DNA from: Opitutus sp.
GTDB lineage: Bacteria; Verrucomicrobiota; Verrucomicrobiia; Opitutales; Opitutaceae
NCBI GenBank assembly: GCA_013821985.1
Contig: PNJQ01000004.1
Span: forward strand, 1 to 64,000
Direction: 5' to 3'
DNA: 64,000 bases
Shown one piece after another: positions 27,017-35,945 of this stretch. Under the pieces are notes generated by a model. It was not told the DNA's origin, did not search any database, and saw only the letters and a program-made list of their open reading frames with translations. Numbering within the stretch: the stretch's first letter is position 1; every line of letters starts with the position of its first letter. The position numbers and the translations under genes are program-made.

Positions 27017-28606
27017 GTGACGCGCCCGACCGAATGCCGCCTTCCCTTCCGCCTGTATTGGGCTCCGGCCTGTGCCGTCCTCCTGTTGCTCTCGCGCGGG
27101 CCGGCGATGGTTTGTCCGTTCGAGCTGAACGTTGATGAAAGCCAGATGCTCGCCCAGGCGATGCGACTCGCATCGCATCCGGTTCCCTGGTTGTCGATGG
27201 ATGGAACGACGAGTGGTCCGGTCAACTCCTGGTTCCTACTCTGCGCCCATTGGCTGACGCGCTTGCCGCTCGATTATCACCTCGCCCATGGCGCCGCCGC
27301 GCTCACGTTGGTCGCGATCTTACTGCTCTGTCACCGCACCGCGGCGAAGTTGTTCGATCCGGCAGCCGCCATCGCCGGCACCGTCGCAGTCGCCGCCTGG
27401 CTGAGCGTCAACCAGCAACCGGACTTCCTGCAATTCGCAAGCGAACTGCCGTCACTCGTTCTGCTCTTCGCCGGACTCGCGGCTGGCGTCGGTCGCGACG
27501 GCCGGGCGGCGACGCAGTGGGGTTCGCTTGCGTTCGCCGGGCTCTGTCTCGGTTTGATTCCGTGGGCCAAACTACAAGCGGCGCCGATCGCCGCGTTCGC
27601 CGGCCTCTGGCTGTGGATCGATGCGTTGCGCGGCAGCCCGGTGCGTCGCATCGCACGCGCGGCGACGCTGGCCGCGGCGGCAATATTGCCCAGCGCGATC
27701 ATGCTCGCGTGGCTGGCCCGGACCGGGGCGCTTGAACAATTCCAGCGCTCTTACCTTGAAACCGGGCTGCTCTACAGCGGCTCGAAATCGTTCGCGCAAT
27801 CGGCGCGCGATCTGCTCGAACTTTTCACGGGGCGTTACGTTTCTCCTCTCGCGCTCGCCGGTGTCGCGCTGCTCGCGTTCGCCATTTGGCGCGCCCCGTC
27901 TGCGGAATTCCGGTCAACGCTGCGGCGCCGCGCCCCCGCACTGGCGCTCATCGGATTTCTCGTCGTTGCCGCCATCGGAGCCTGCGTAAAACCCCAGACG
28001 CAGTTCCCGCACTACCAATTTTTCCTCGTTTTCCCGACGGGCCTGCTCATCGCGGCGGCGCTGGATCTGGCGGGAGCCGCGAAGCTGGGTCCAATCGCGC
28101 TTCAATCCCGATTCGGTTTCGGGGCCGTGCTGGTCGCGTTAGCGCTCGGACCGCTGCTCGCCCAGGCGCCCGGATTCGACACGGTGCGTTCGACGCTCGG
28201 CATTCTGCGCCTCGATCCACTGACCATCATCCAAGCCCGGCGCGCTGCCGTCGTGCGCGCCGCGGCACCGGACGCGCGCTCGCTGGCAGTCTGGGGCTGG
28301 GAGCCCGGGCTGTATGTGTCGCTCCAGCTGCCGCCCTCGACCCGGCACGCGATCAATCATTTCCTTCTACTGCCGGGACCGCACCGGCAATACCTGCGCG
28401 AGACTTTTCTCACCGACCTGCTCATCGAACGACCTGAAGTCGTCGTGAGTGTGACCGGCGGATTCTCGCTGATGAACGCGGACGACGATGGCCGTTTTTT
28501 GGAACTCGAACGTCTGCTCACCACGAACTACGTGCTCGCTGCCAGGGAGCGGATGAGCGACGATTCCGTCGTTTCCGTTCACCGTCGCCAGCCCGCCCCG
28601 CGCTAG
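27017..28606 (+). CDS. GT-C-like membrane glycosyltransferase (family 39-like)
   Basis: About 529 residues from the GTG at 27017; a TTG at 26981 is another choice. Around ten hydrophobic helices are visible. The first periplasmic loop carries FELNVDESQM, the acidic Asp-Glu pair expected for the catalytic loop of GT-C enzymes that use polyprenyl-phosphate sugars. A short C-terminal soluble domain follows (from about 420). It starts a tight operon: the HAD-UbiA gene follows after 10 bases, then the GMC oxidoreductase and two epimerase-like genes. That setting suggests it transfers the sugar made by its neighbours. The acceptor is unknown. Confidence 0.65.
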   Translation: MTRPTECRLPFRLYWAPACAVLLLLSRGPAMVCPFELNVDESQMLAQAMRLASHPVPWLSMDGTTSGPVNSWFLLCAHWLTRLPLDYHLAHGAAALTLVAILLLCHRTAAKLFDPAAAIAGTVAVAAWLSVNQQPDFLQFASELPSLVLLFAGLAAGVGRDGRAATQWGSLAFAGLCLGLIPWAKLQAAPIAAFAGLWLWIDALRGSPVRRIARAATLAAAAILPSAIMLAWLARTGALEQFQRSYLETGLLYSGSKSFAQSARDLLELFTGRYVSPLALAGVALLAFAIWRAPSAEFRSTLRRRAPALALIGFLVVAAIGACVKPQTQFPHYQFFLVFPTGLLIAAALDLAGAAKLGPIALQSRFGFGAVLVALALGPLLAQAPGFDTVRSTLGILRLDPLTIIQARRAAVVRAAAPDARSLAVWGWEPGLYVSLQLPPSTRHAINHFLLLPGPHRQYLRETFLTDLLIERPEVVVSVTGGFSLMNADDDGRFLELERLLTTNYVLAARERMSDDSVVSVHRRQPAPR

Positions 28607-28616
28607 ACCTACCCTC

Positions 28617-30059
28617 ATGCCGACCGCTCTTCCTGCGAGTGTGCCGATTCCACTTTGCGTGGACCTCGATGGCACGTTGCTGCGCACGGATCTGCTTTGG
28701 GAAAGCGCCCTTGATGTTGTGCGGCGCGAGCCGCTGACCGTCTTCGCACTTCCGGTGTGGCTGACGCGCGGCCGCGCCTGCCTCAAAGCCCAACTCGCCG
28801 CTCGCGCGCGCATCGACGTTTCCCGTCTGCCTTTCAATGACGAGTTGCTCGACTGGTTGCGCGCGGCGTACACGGAGGGACGCGTCCTGTTTCTCGTCAC
28901 CGCCAGTGACCGCGCGCTGGCCGAGAAAATCTCCGGCCATCTGGGAATTTTCGCCGGCGTGCTCGCCAGCGACGGGCAGACCAATCTCGCCGGCACCGCC
29001 AAGGCGGGGCGGTTGGTGGCGCAGTTCGGGGAAAATGGTTTCGACTATGCGGCCAACGGCGCGGTGGACGTCGCTGTCTGGCGCCAGGCGCGCAGCGCCG
29101 TGCTGGTCAACGCCTCGGCCCGCACCCGCCACCGCGCCGGCCAAGTCACCTCCGTGAGCCGCGAGTTTGCGCCACAAGCCTCCCGTGGCGCTGCTTTGCT
29201 GCGCGCCCTGCGGCCGCACCAATGGGTGAAAAACCTGATCGTGTTCGTGCCGCTCCTCACGTCGCACCAGTTGCTCTCGCCCTCGCTCGTCACCACGGGC
29301 CTGCTGGCATTTGCGGCGTTTTGCCTCTGCGCGTCGGCTATCTATCTGGCCAATGACGTGTTCGATCTCGAGGCCGACCGCCGCCACCCCGCCAAGCAGC
29401 ACCGGCCTTTTGCCGCGGGCGCCCTGCCCCTCACGTGGGCACTCGCCGGCACGCCGCTGTTGCTCGTGGCGGGCTTCGCGCTGGCGCTCGTCGTCACGCC
29501 CGCGTTCGCCCTCGTCCTCGCCTGCTACGCCGCGCTGGCCATCGCGTATTCGTGGCGGCTCAAGCAAACTGCGCTGCTCGACGTGCTCGTGCTCGCTGCG
29601 CTCTACACGATCCGACTCATTGCGGGCCACGCCGCCACCGGCGTCAGGTATTCGGAATGGCTCCTCGCATTTTCGATGTTCCTCTTCGTCAGCCTCGCTC
29701 TGGTGAAACGCTTTCAGGAGATTCAGGCCCAAGGCGCGCTACCGGCCACGCAATGGATTCCCGGTCGCGGCTACGTTCCAGGCGACCTCGGATTGCTCGC
29801 GTCGTTCGGCGCGGCGAGCGGTTATCTCTCCGTCATGGTCATGGCGCTCTACGTCAGCAGCGAACAAGTCCGCCTGCTCTACCGACAGCCGCTGCTCCTC
29901 CTCCTGATCTGCCCGCTTCTGCTCTACTGGATCAGCCGTGTCTGGCTGCACACTCACCGCGGCAAGATGCACGACGACCCCGTCGTCTTTGCTCTGAAGG
30001 ACCGCGTCAGCTACGCCATCGGCGCGGGTGCGCTCGGCGTCATCTGGCTGGCCACGTGA
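28617..30059 (+). CDS. HAD phosphatase-UbiA prenyltransferase fusion (DPPR synthase type)
   Basis: 480 residues. The N-terminal about 180 residues form a HAD-like phosphatase starting with the catalytic VDLDGTLLRTD. The C-terminal about 290 residues form a UbiA membrane domain with LRPHQWVKN, the Asp-rich NDVFDLEADRRHPAKQHRP and a later IRLIAGHAATG block. The NDxxDxEADxxHPxKxxRP motif is close to mycobacterial decaprenyl-phosphate phosphoribosyltransferase (Rv3806c), whose neighbour is a separate phosphatase. Here both activities may sit in one chain: transfer of 5-phosphoribose to polyprenyl phosphate, then dephosphorylation. Other UbiA substrates remain possible. It is embedded in the 27017-34006 operon. 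Confidence 0.85.
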   Translation: MPTALPASVPIPLCVDLDGTLLRTDLLWESALDVVRREPLTVFALPVWLTRGRACLKAQLAARARIDVSRLPFNDELLDWLRAAYTEGRVLFLVTASDRALAEKISGHLGIFAGVLASDGQTNLAGTAKAGRLVAQFGENGFDYAANGAVDVAVWRQARSAVLVNASARTRHRAGQVTSVSREFAPQASRGAALLRALRPHQWVKNLIVFVPLLTSHQLLSPSLVTTGLLAFAAFCLCASAIYLANDVFDLEADRRHPAKQHRPFAAGALPLTWALAGTPLLLVAGFALALVVTPAFALVLACYAALAIAYSWRLKQTALLDVLVLAALYTIRLIAGHAATGVRYSEWLLAFSMFLFVSLALVKRFQEIQAQGALPATQWIPGRGYVPGDLGLLASFGAASGYLSVMVMALYVSSEQVRLLYRQPLLLLLICPLLLYWISRVWLHTHRGKMHDDPVVFALKDRVSYAIGAGALGVIWLAT

Positions 30060-30063
30060 TCTC

Positions 30064-31896
30064 GTGAACGGCGCAACGCCCCACTCGCTGCTCCACGACG
30101 TCGTCTCCGCGCTCGCCTACACCGTGGCCGCGGATTTGGTCGATCCGCACGCCGCTCCCGCCGCCCACAACGATCTCACCGCATTCGTGCTCCGCGAACA
30201 CGGTCGCATGACGGATTATCTCCACGGTCCGCTCGCGGCCTTGACCCTCGGATTCGACACCGCGGGCCTGCTGCGCGCCGGCCGACGCTTCCGCCACCAG
30301 TGCCCCGCGACGCGACGCGCGCAACTCGCGCGCTGGCGAGACTCGCGGGTGGGCGCCCAACGCGATTTTGCCCGCCTCTACGACAGCCTCGCCACCCTCG
30401 CCTACTACAGCCGCTCGCAGCCGGATGTCACGGCGTCGCCCGCCGCCGAATTCGCCGACGGCGTGCTCGGACAACCCGATCGCCTGATCGACTGCGAAGT
30501 CGTCGTCATCGGCTCCGGACCGGGCGGCAGCATCACGGCCTGCCTGCTCGCCGAAGCGGGGCGCGACGTGTTGCTGCTCGAGGAAGGTCCCTGTCTCACG
30601 CAGGAATCGTGTGCGCCATTCTCGCGCCAGGAAATGGAGCAAAAATACCGCAATGGCGGCCTCACTGTCGCGCTGGGCCGGACCAAAATCGCCTACGTCG
30701 AGGGCCGCTGCGTCGGAGGCGGGAGCGAAATCAACAGCGGGCTTTATCACCGCACGCCACCTGAAATCCTCGCGCAATGGCAGCGCGAGTTCGCTGTGGC
30801 CGGCCTGAGTGCAAGCGACATGGAACCGCATTTCGCCGCGTGCGAGCGCGACCTCTCGGTTTCACTCATGCCGGGTTCGCCTCCTCCGGCTTCCGCCCGC
30901 CTGCACGCTGGCGCCTCAGCGCTCGGCTGGAAATCTTTCGAGGTGCCGCGCTGGTATCGCTACGACCCCGCGCATCCGCAGGGCGTGCGCCAGTCGATGA
31001 CGCGCACGTTCGTGCCGCGCTTCGTCGCCGCGGGCGGAAGAATTCTGCCCGACACGCGCGCGAACCGGCTCCGCCGCGACGGAACACGGTGGGAACTCTT
31101 CGCGCAGCATCGCTCTGATGGCGCAGTCCGCATCCGCGCGCAAACGGTCTTTGTGTGCGGCGGCGCGGTGCAGACGCCCGCCTTGCTGCAACGCAGCGGC
31201 GTCGGAACCCATGTCGGCCGCTCGCTGCGACTTCATCCCACGGTGAAGCTCGTCGCCCGTTTTCCCGAGCCGGTGAATTCCGACACGATGGGTGTGCCGG
31301 TGCATCAGGTGAAGGAATTCGCGCCGCGCCTAAGCTTCGGCTGCTCGATCAGCACGCCGCCCTATCTCGCGCTGGCTTTGCTCGACCATCCGGGATTGCC
31401 GCGCGACGTCGCGCAAAGCTGGCCGCACCTCGCGACCTACTACGCCATGACTTGTGGCGAGGGACACGGGACCGTCCGCGCACTGCCCGGCTTTCGCGAT
31501 CCGCTCGTGCGCTATCGGCTCACCCCACACGATCAGGCCACGCTCGGCGAAGGCCTGCAAAAACTCGCGCGGGCCCTCTTCGCCGCCGGAGCGGAAGCCG
31601 TGATGCCAAGCCTGCCAGGCAGTCCGGTGCTCCGTTCCGCCGAAGAACTGGCGCGGCGCCCGGTTTCGCTGCCACCGGGCGCCAGTGGACTAATGACCAT
31701 TCATCTCTTCTCCTCCTGCCCGATGGGCGAAAACACGGCAAAGTGCGCAACCGACTCGTTCGGACGAGTCCACGGCGTGCCGGGACTCATCGTCTCGGAT
31801 GCAAGCTTGCTCTGCGGCTCGCCGGGCGTGAATCCCCAAGGAACGATCATGGCGCTCGCGCGGCGCAACGCGCTGCATTTTCTCGGACAACTCTGA
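30064..31896 (+). CDS. GMC-family FAD oxidoreductase
   Basis: 610 residues from the GTG at 30064, four bases after the previous stop. An N-terminal region of about 140 residues has no clear fold. It is followed by the FAD-binding Rossmann loop VVVIGSGPGGS at about 150, GGGSEINSGLYHR, and the C-terminal GMC block with HLFSSCPMGEN, PGLIVSDASL and NPQGTIMALARR. The family oxidises alcohols or sugar/sterol hydroxyls. In this operon it may oxidise a polyprenyl-linked sugar, standing in for DprE1, with an epimerase-like protein for the reduction. That assignment is inference. Confidence 0.82.
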   Translation: MNGATPHSLLHDVVSALAYTVAADLVDPHAAPAAHNDLTAFVLREHGRMTDYLHGPLAALTLGFDTAGLLRAGRRFRHQCPATRRAQLARWRDSRVGAQRDFARLYDSLATLAYYSRSQPDVTASPAAEFADGVLGQPDRLIDCEVVVIGSGPGGSITACLLAEAGRDVLLLEEGPCLTQESCAPFSRQEMEQKYRNGGLTVALGRTKIAYVEGRCVGGGSEINSGLYHRTPPEILAQWQREFAVAGLSASDMEPHFAACERDLSVSLMPGSPPPASARLHAGASALGWKSFEVPRWYRYDPAHPQGVRQSMTRTFVPRFVAAGGRILPDTRANRLRRDGTRWELFAQHRSDGAVRIRAQTVFVCGGAVQTPALLQRSGVGTHVGRSLRLHPTVKLVARFPEPVNSDTMGVPVHQVKEFAPRLSFGCSISTPPYLALALLDHPGLPRDVAQSWPHLATYYAMTCGEGHGTVRALPGFRDPLVRYRLTPHDQATLGEGLQKLARALFAAGAEAVMPSLPGSPVLRSAEELARRPVSLPPGASGLMTIHLFSSCPMGENTAKCATDSFGRVHGVPGLIVSDASLLCGSPGVNPQGTIMALARRNALHFLGQL

Positions 31897-31898
31897 TC

Positions 31899-32960
31899 AT
31901 GGATTTTGCAACCAACGACCTCATCGTCACCGGCGCGCTGGGCTGGCTCGGCCAGCGACTCGTCGAGTCGATCGTCCACGGCTTACCCGATCATCCGGCG
32001 CTGCGTTTGCCGGCGGCCGCCTCGCACGTCCGGGCATTCGTTCTTCCCGGACAGGATGCGACCGAACTGTTGCGCCGCTGCCCCGGGATTCAAATCGTCA
32101 CGGGCGACGTGCGGTCCACGGAAGACTGCGAGCGTCTGTTCGCCGGCACGCAACGGGCCGTCGTCTTTCACACGGCGGGCGTCATCCATCCTCGCCGCGT
32201 CCGCGAATTCTCCGAGGTCAATGTCCGCGGCACGCAAAACGTGCTCGCCGCCGCCGAACGGCACGGAGCCCGCCGCGCGGTCGTGGTTTCGTCCAACTCT
32301 CCCTGTGGCTGCAACCCGCACCCCGATCATCTTTTCGACGAACATTCGCCCTATCGTCCTTACATGCACTACGGGCGCTCGAAGATGCAGATGGAACTGG
32401 CGGTGCACGCGGCGCAGTCGCGCGGCGCTCTTGAAACGGTGCTGGTGCGCACGCCGTGGTTCTACGGCACGAACCAGCCGCCGCGACAAACGCTGTTTTT
32501 CTCCATGGTCCGCGACGGCAAGGCGCCGATTGTCGGCGGAGGACACAATCTCCGCTCGATGAGCTACCTCGACAATCTTTGCCAGGGTCTGCTGCTGGCT
32601 GCACTCACGCCGCGGGCTGCCGGCCAAGTGTATTGGATCGCGGATCGTCGCCCCTATTCGATGAACGAGATCATCGACACCATCGAGCGCCTGCTCGAAG
32701 ACGAATTCGGTCACCGTTGCGCGCATCGCAGGATGCGATTGCCCGGACTGGCGAGCGACATCGCGCGCGCCGTGGATTTTTCGCTCCAAGCCGTCGGGCT
32801 CTACCACCAGAAGATCCACGTGCTCTCCGAAATGAACCAGACAATCGCGTGCTCCATGGCGCGGGCGGAACGCGAACTCGGCTACGACCCGCGCATCGAA
32901 CTCGAGGAAGGCATGCGCCGCTCGTTGCGCTGGTGCGTCGAACGCGGGGTGAAGTTCTGA
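31899..32960 (+). CDS. NAD-dependent epimerase/3-beta-HSD-like dehydrogenase
   Basis: 353 residues starting at the ATG 31899, two bases after the GMC stop. The Rossmann loop is TGALGWLGQ. The extended-SDR catalytic pair is in YMHYGRSK, preceded by VVVSSNSP. AGVIHPRRVREFSEVNVRGTQNVL is close to the 3-beta-hydroxysteroid dehydrogenase subgroup. A larger in-frame extension upstream runs antisense to GMC coding and is rejected. It shares one base with the next gene's ATG. The substrate is unknown; reduction or epimerisation of a lipid-linked sugar fits the context. Confidence 0.85.
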   Translation: MDFATNDLIVTGALGWLGQRLVESIVHGLPDHPALRLPAAASHVRAFVLPGQDATELLRRCPGIQIVTGDVRSTEDCERLFAGTQRAVVFHTAGVIHPRRVREFSEVNVRGTQNVLAAAERHGARRAVVVSSNSPCGCNPHPDHLFDEHSPYRPYMHYGRSKMQMELAVHAAQSRGALETVLVRTPWFYGTNQPPRQTLFFSMVRDGKAPIVGGGHNLRSMSYLDNLCQGLLLAALTPRAAGQVYWIADRRPYSMNEIIDTIERLLEDEFGHRCAHRRMRLPGLASDIARAVDFSLQAVGLYHQKIHVLSEMNQTIACSMARAERELGYDPRIELEEGMRRSLRWCVERGVKF

Positions 32961-34006
32961 TGAACGCAAATCCCCCCCGCGCCCTCGTCACGGGTGGCTC
33001 CGGCTACTTCGGCTCGTTGCTGCGCGACCGGCTGCGCTCGCGCGGAACGACCGTGCGCAGCTTCGACCTGGTCGATGCCACGGATCGCCCGCCCGAGGTT
33101 GAATTCGCCGCGGGTGATATCCGCGATGCCGACGCCGTCGCTGCGGCCTGTCGCGAGTGTGCCACCGTTTACCACTGTGTCGCGCAGGTGCCGCTCGCCA
33201 AGGATCGCGCGCTTTTCGAGTCGGTCAACCGCCGCGGCACGGAGGTTTTGCTCGGCGCGGCCCAGGCGGCGGGCGCGAGCAAGGTCATCTACGTTTCCTC
33301 CAGCGCGGTCTATGGCGCCCCGAACACCAATCCCGTCACGGAAGCCACGCCGCCAGCGCCGGCCGAGGACTACGGCCGGGCCAAACTCGCCGGAGAAAGC
33401 CTCTGTCACGAATTCGCCGCCCGCGGCCTCGACGTCACCATTGTTCGCCCGCGCACCATCATTGGACACGGTCGGCTCGGCATTTTTCAAATTCTCTTCG
33501 AGTGGATTCGCACCGGCTACAATGTGCCGGTGCTCGGCGACGGCGCCAATCTCTACCAATTTGTCCACGCGGACGACCTCGCGGATGCTTGCATCCTGGC
33601 CGCCGCCCGGCCGGGAGCCACCACCTACAACTGCGGCGCGGCTGAGTTCGGCACCATGCGCGAAGCGCTGACGCACCTCTGCGCTCACGCGGGCACCGGC
33701 TCGCGCGTGCGCCGCGTCCCGTTCGCGCCGGCCGTGTTCGCCATGAACGCTGCCAGCGGGCTCGGCCTTTCCCCGCTCGGACCGTATCACGCCCTCATGT
33801 ATGGTCGCTCGATGTTCTTCGACATCACCAAGGCGCGACACGAACTCGGCTGGCAGCCGCGCTACTCGAACCAAGCGATGCTGTCACAGAGTTACGACTG
33901 GTATGTCGCGCACCGCGACGAGGTGCTCCGGGCGCACGCCGCCGCCTCGCATCATCGTTCCGCCGTCAAGCAAGGCGTGCTGGCGCTCGCCAAATACCTG
34001 CTCTGA
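32960..34006 (+). CDS. NAD-dependent epimerase/dehydratase
   Basis: 348 residues. The ATG uses the last A of the previous TGA (TGATG at 32958-32962), so translation is coupled. The Rossmann loop is TGGSGYFGS, and YVSSSAVYG and the catalytic YGRAK are in place. The C-terminal half carries the NLYQFVHADDLADAC block of sugar-nucleotide epimerases. It is clearly homologous to the preceding protein but divergent, which suggests successive steps rather than duplicates. It is the last gene of the five-gene operon. Confidence 0.85.
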   Translation: MNANPPRALVTGGSGYFGSLLRDRLRSRGTTVRSFDLVDATDRPPEVEFAAGDIRDADAVAAACRECATVYHCVAQVPLAKDRALFESVNRRGTEVLLGAAQAAGASKVIYVSSSAVYGAPNTNPVTEATPPAPAEDYGRAKLAGESLCHEFAARGLDVTIVRPRTIIGHGRLGIFQILFEWIRTGYNVPVLGDGANLYQFVHADDLADACILAAARPGATTYNCGAAEFGTMREALTHLCAHAGTGSRVRRVPFAPAVFAMNAASGLGLSPLGPYHALMYGRSMFFDITKARHELGWQPRYSNQAMLSQSYDWYVAHRDEVLRAHAAASHHRSAVKQGVLALAKYLL

Positions 34007-34016
34007 AATTCCGCGA

Positions 34017-34109
34017 CTAGCCACGCCGGCCCAGGCTGTCATCGAAGACAATCAGGGTCAGGATGACGGCGATGAGCAGGAACAGCGCTACCGTGAGGTT
34101 CAGATCCAT
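34017..34109 (-). CDS. Possible 30-residue single-pass membrane peptide
   Basis: On the minus strand the ATG at 34107-34109 opens a frame coding for 30 residues: MDLN, then a continuous hydrophobic run (LTVALFLLIAVILTLIVF), then a hydrophilic DDSLGRRG end. The charge pattern fits a membrane mini-protein. An AGGT lies 11 bases upstream but there is no strong ribosome-binding site. I know no matching family, and it may be chance. Confidence 0.35.
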   Translation of the reverse strand: MDLNLTVALFLLIAVILTLIVFDDSLGRRG

Positions 34110-34270
34110 CGTGACGGTGACCTTCGCTCCACCGCGCGTTCCGGTCAATGGGTGCAGGCGGGATTATCCACCGAAACATTCATCCGCACCGCACCCGACC
34201 CCACCCCACGATAATTCGCCCCAACCTTCGGGCTGGGTGCCCCGGACGAATCCGCGCTTTCGAGGAAAAT

Positions 34271-34338
34271 TGGAGGCCGCGTCGGGGCTCGAACCCAAGA
34301 GGCTATCATCCCCTGCCAACCAAGTGTGCAGCGCAGCC
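34271..34338 (-). pseudogene. tRNA-like remnant
   Basis: The minus strand shows 5' GGCTGCG pairing with 3' CGCGGCC (one G-U), then a discriminator base and CCA. A T-arm-like GGGTTCGAGCCC is present. An AGGGG/CCTCT stem carries the 7-base loop ATGATAG, which has U33 and a GAU (Ile) anticodon position. There is no room for a variable loop, and the D arm does not pair, leaving about 68 bases rather than 74-77. It is therefore probably a decayed or partial tRNA, not a working one. The rest of 34110-34487 shows nothing recognisable. Confidence 0.3.
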
Positions 34339-34487
34339 GGTGGGACCTTAGCGCAACCGACGCAAGCACACGGCGCGCCTGCTGCGAATTCTTCCCTCCC
34401 GGTTGCTCTTTTGCCACCACGGACGCGGCGGCCCGGCACGTCGCATTGGCAAACGGCGCAAAAATCGGGATAGTGCCGCGCAATCGC

Positions 34488-35945
34488 ATGAACGCCGCTC
34501 CCGCTCAGACGCGGGCCGCTCAGTTCGCCGGCCTCGCCAATCACTCGTTCGACGTGCTCGTGCTCGGCGGCGGCATCGTCGGCAGCGGCGTGGCGCGCGA
34601 TGCGGCGATGCGCGGCCTGCGCGTGGCACTCGTGGATCGCCACGATTTCGCGTTCGGCACCAGCAGCCGTTCGAGCCGGCTGTTGCACGGAGGACTGCGC
34701 TATCTCGAACAGGGCCGCCTCGGTCTCGTGCGCGAAGCCAGCGTGGAGAAAAAGATCATTCACGAGATTGCTCCGCATCTCGCGCAGCCGCTGGGGTTCG
34801 TGTTTCCCAGCTATCGCGGCCAGGGCCGTCCGCTGTGGCAACTGCGACTCGGAGTGAAGCTCTACGACTTGCTTTGCGGCGGCCGGAATTTTCTCCCTTC
34901 ACGCGGGCTCACGGCGGCCGAGACCCTCGCCGCACTGCCCGACCTGAACCCGGCGAAACTTCGCGGGGCGGTGCGCTATGCGGACGCGCTGACCAACGAC
35001 GCGCGCCTCACTCTCGACACTTTGCGCTCCGCCGTGCGCCACGGCGCCGTGGTGGCCAATTACGTCCGCTACCTCGACGCGCAGCGCAAGAGGGGATGCT
35101 GGATCGCACAATTGCGCGACGAACTCTCCGGGTGCCCGCTCGCGGTGCGCGCCCGCACATTGGTCAACGCCACCGGACCATGGGCGCAGGGCATCCGGCA
35201 CAGCGCGGTGGAACTGCGCCTGAGCAAGGGCATTCACCTGGTCATCGATCGGACGCGCCTGCCGGTCAACGATGCGGTCGTTCTCACTGACGGAAAACGC
35301 ATTCTCTTCGTTCTGCCGTGGAGCGAGCACGTCATCCTGGGCACCACCGACACGGATTACGGCGACATCCCCGAAAACGTGCGCGTGCTGCCCGACGACA
35401 TTAGCGACGTGCTGCGCATCGTGAACGCCGCCTTCCCGCGCGCGGCGCTGGCGACGCCGGATATTATCAGCAGTTGGGCCGGTCTCCGGCCACTCATCGC
35501 GCAAGACGATGGCCCGCCTTCTGACCTCTCGCGCGCGCACGAGATCAAGCAGACCCAATCCGGCTGGTGGGACGTCACGGGCGGCAAGTTGACGACCTAT
35601 CGTCTCATGGCCGAACAGGTGGTCGATCAGCTCGCTCGTCACCTTGGGCGTCCTGCGCCACGCAGTCGCACCGCCTTCGAGCCGTTGTTGCCGCCCGACG
35701 AAGCCTCGCGCTACAGCGGCATCACCCCGCCGCCATTGAGCCGGGCGGCGGTCGAACATTATCTGCGCCACGAGTGGGCAGTGACGCTTCAGGATGTGAT
35801 GCTGCGCCGCAGTGGCTGGCATTACGTCGCGCGCGAGGGAGCCGACCACGCGGAGCAAGTCGTCGGCTGGATGGCGGAGATCGCCGGCTGGAGCGCCGAC
35901 AAAAAATCCCAGTCGCTTGCCGCGTATCGCGGAACCGCGCACTAA
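34488..35945 (+). CDS. glpD: Glycerol-3-phosphate dehydrogenase (FAD, aerobic type)
   Basis: 485 residues from the ATG at 34488. The FAD-binding start is VLVLGGGIVGSGVARDAAMRG, then SRSSRLLHGGLRYLE, and later HVILGTTDTDYG and WWDVTGGKLTTYR, all typical of GlpD. It oxidises sn-glycerol-3-phosphate to DHAP and passes electrons to quinone at the inner membrane. It ends in the usual short helical C-terminal domain. It converges with the FGE gene and their stops overlap (35942-35945). Confidence 0.95.
   Translation: MNAAPAQTRAAQFAGLANHSFDVLVLGGGIVGSGVARDAAMRGLRVALVDRHDFAFGTSSRSSRLLHGGLRYLEQGRLGLVREASVEKKIIHEIAPHLAQPLGFVFPSYRGQGRPLWQLRLGVKLYDLLCGGRNFLPSRGLTAAETLAALPDLNPAKLRGAVRYADALTNDARLTLDTLRSAVRHGAVVANYVRYLDAQRKRGCWIAQLRDELSGCPLAVRARTLVNATGPWAQGIRHSAVELRLSKGIHLVIDRTRLPVNDAVVLTDGKRILFVLPWSEHVILGTTDTDYGDIPENVRVLPDDISDVLRIVNAAFPRAALATPDIISSWAGLRPLIAQDDGPPSDLSRAHEIKQTQSGWWDVTGGKLTTYRLMAEQVVDQLARHLGRPAPRSRTAFEPLLPPDEASRYSGITPPPLSRAAVEHYLRHEWAVTLQDVMLRRSGWHYVAREGADHAEQVVGWMAEIAGWSADKKSQSLAAYRGTAH

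Noticed and set aside
31155-31898. Upstream extension of the first epimerase-like gene
   Set aside because: It reads the GMC oxidoreductase gene in another frame and is Arg/Ala/Pro-rich; the epimerase fold starts at 31899.
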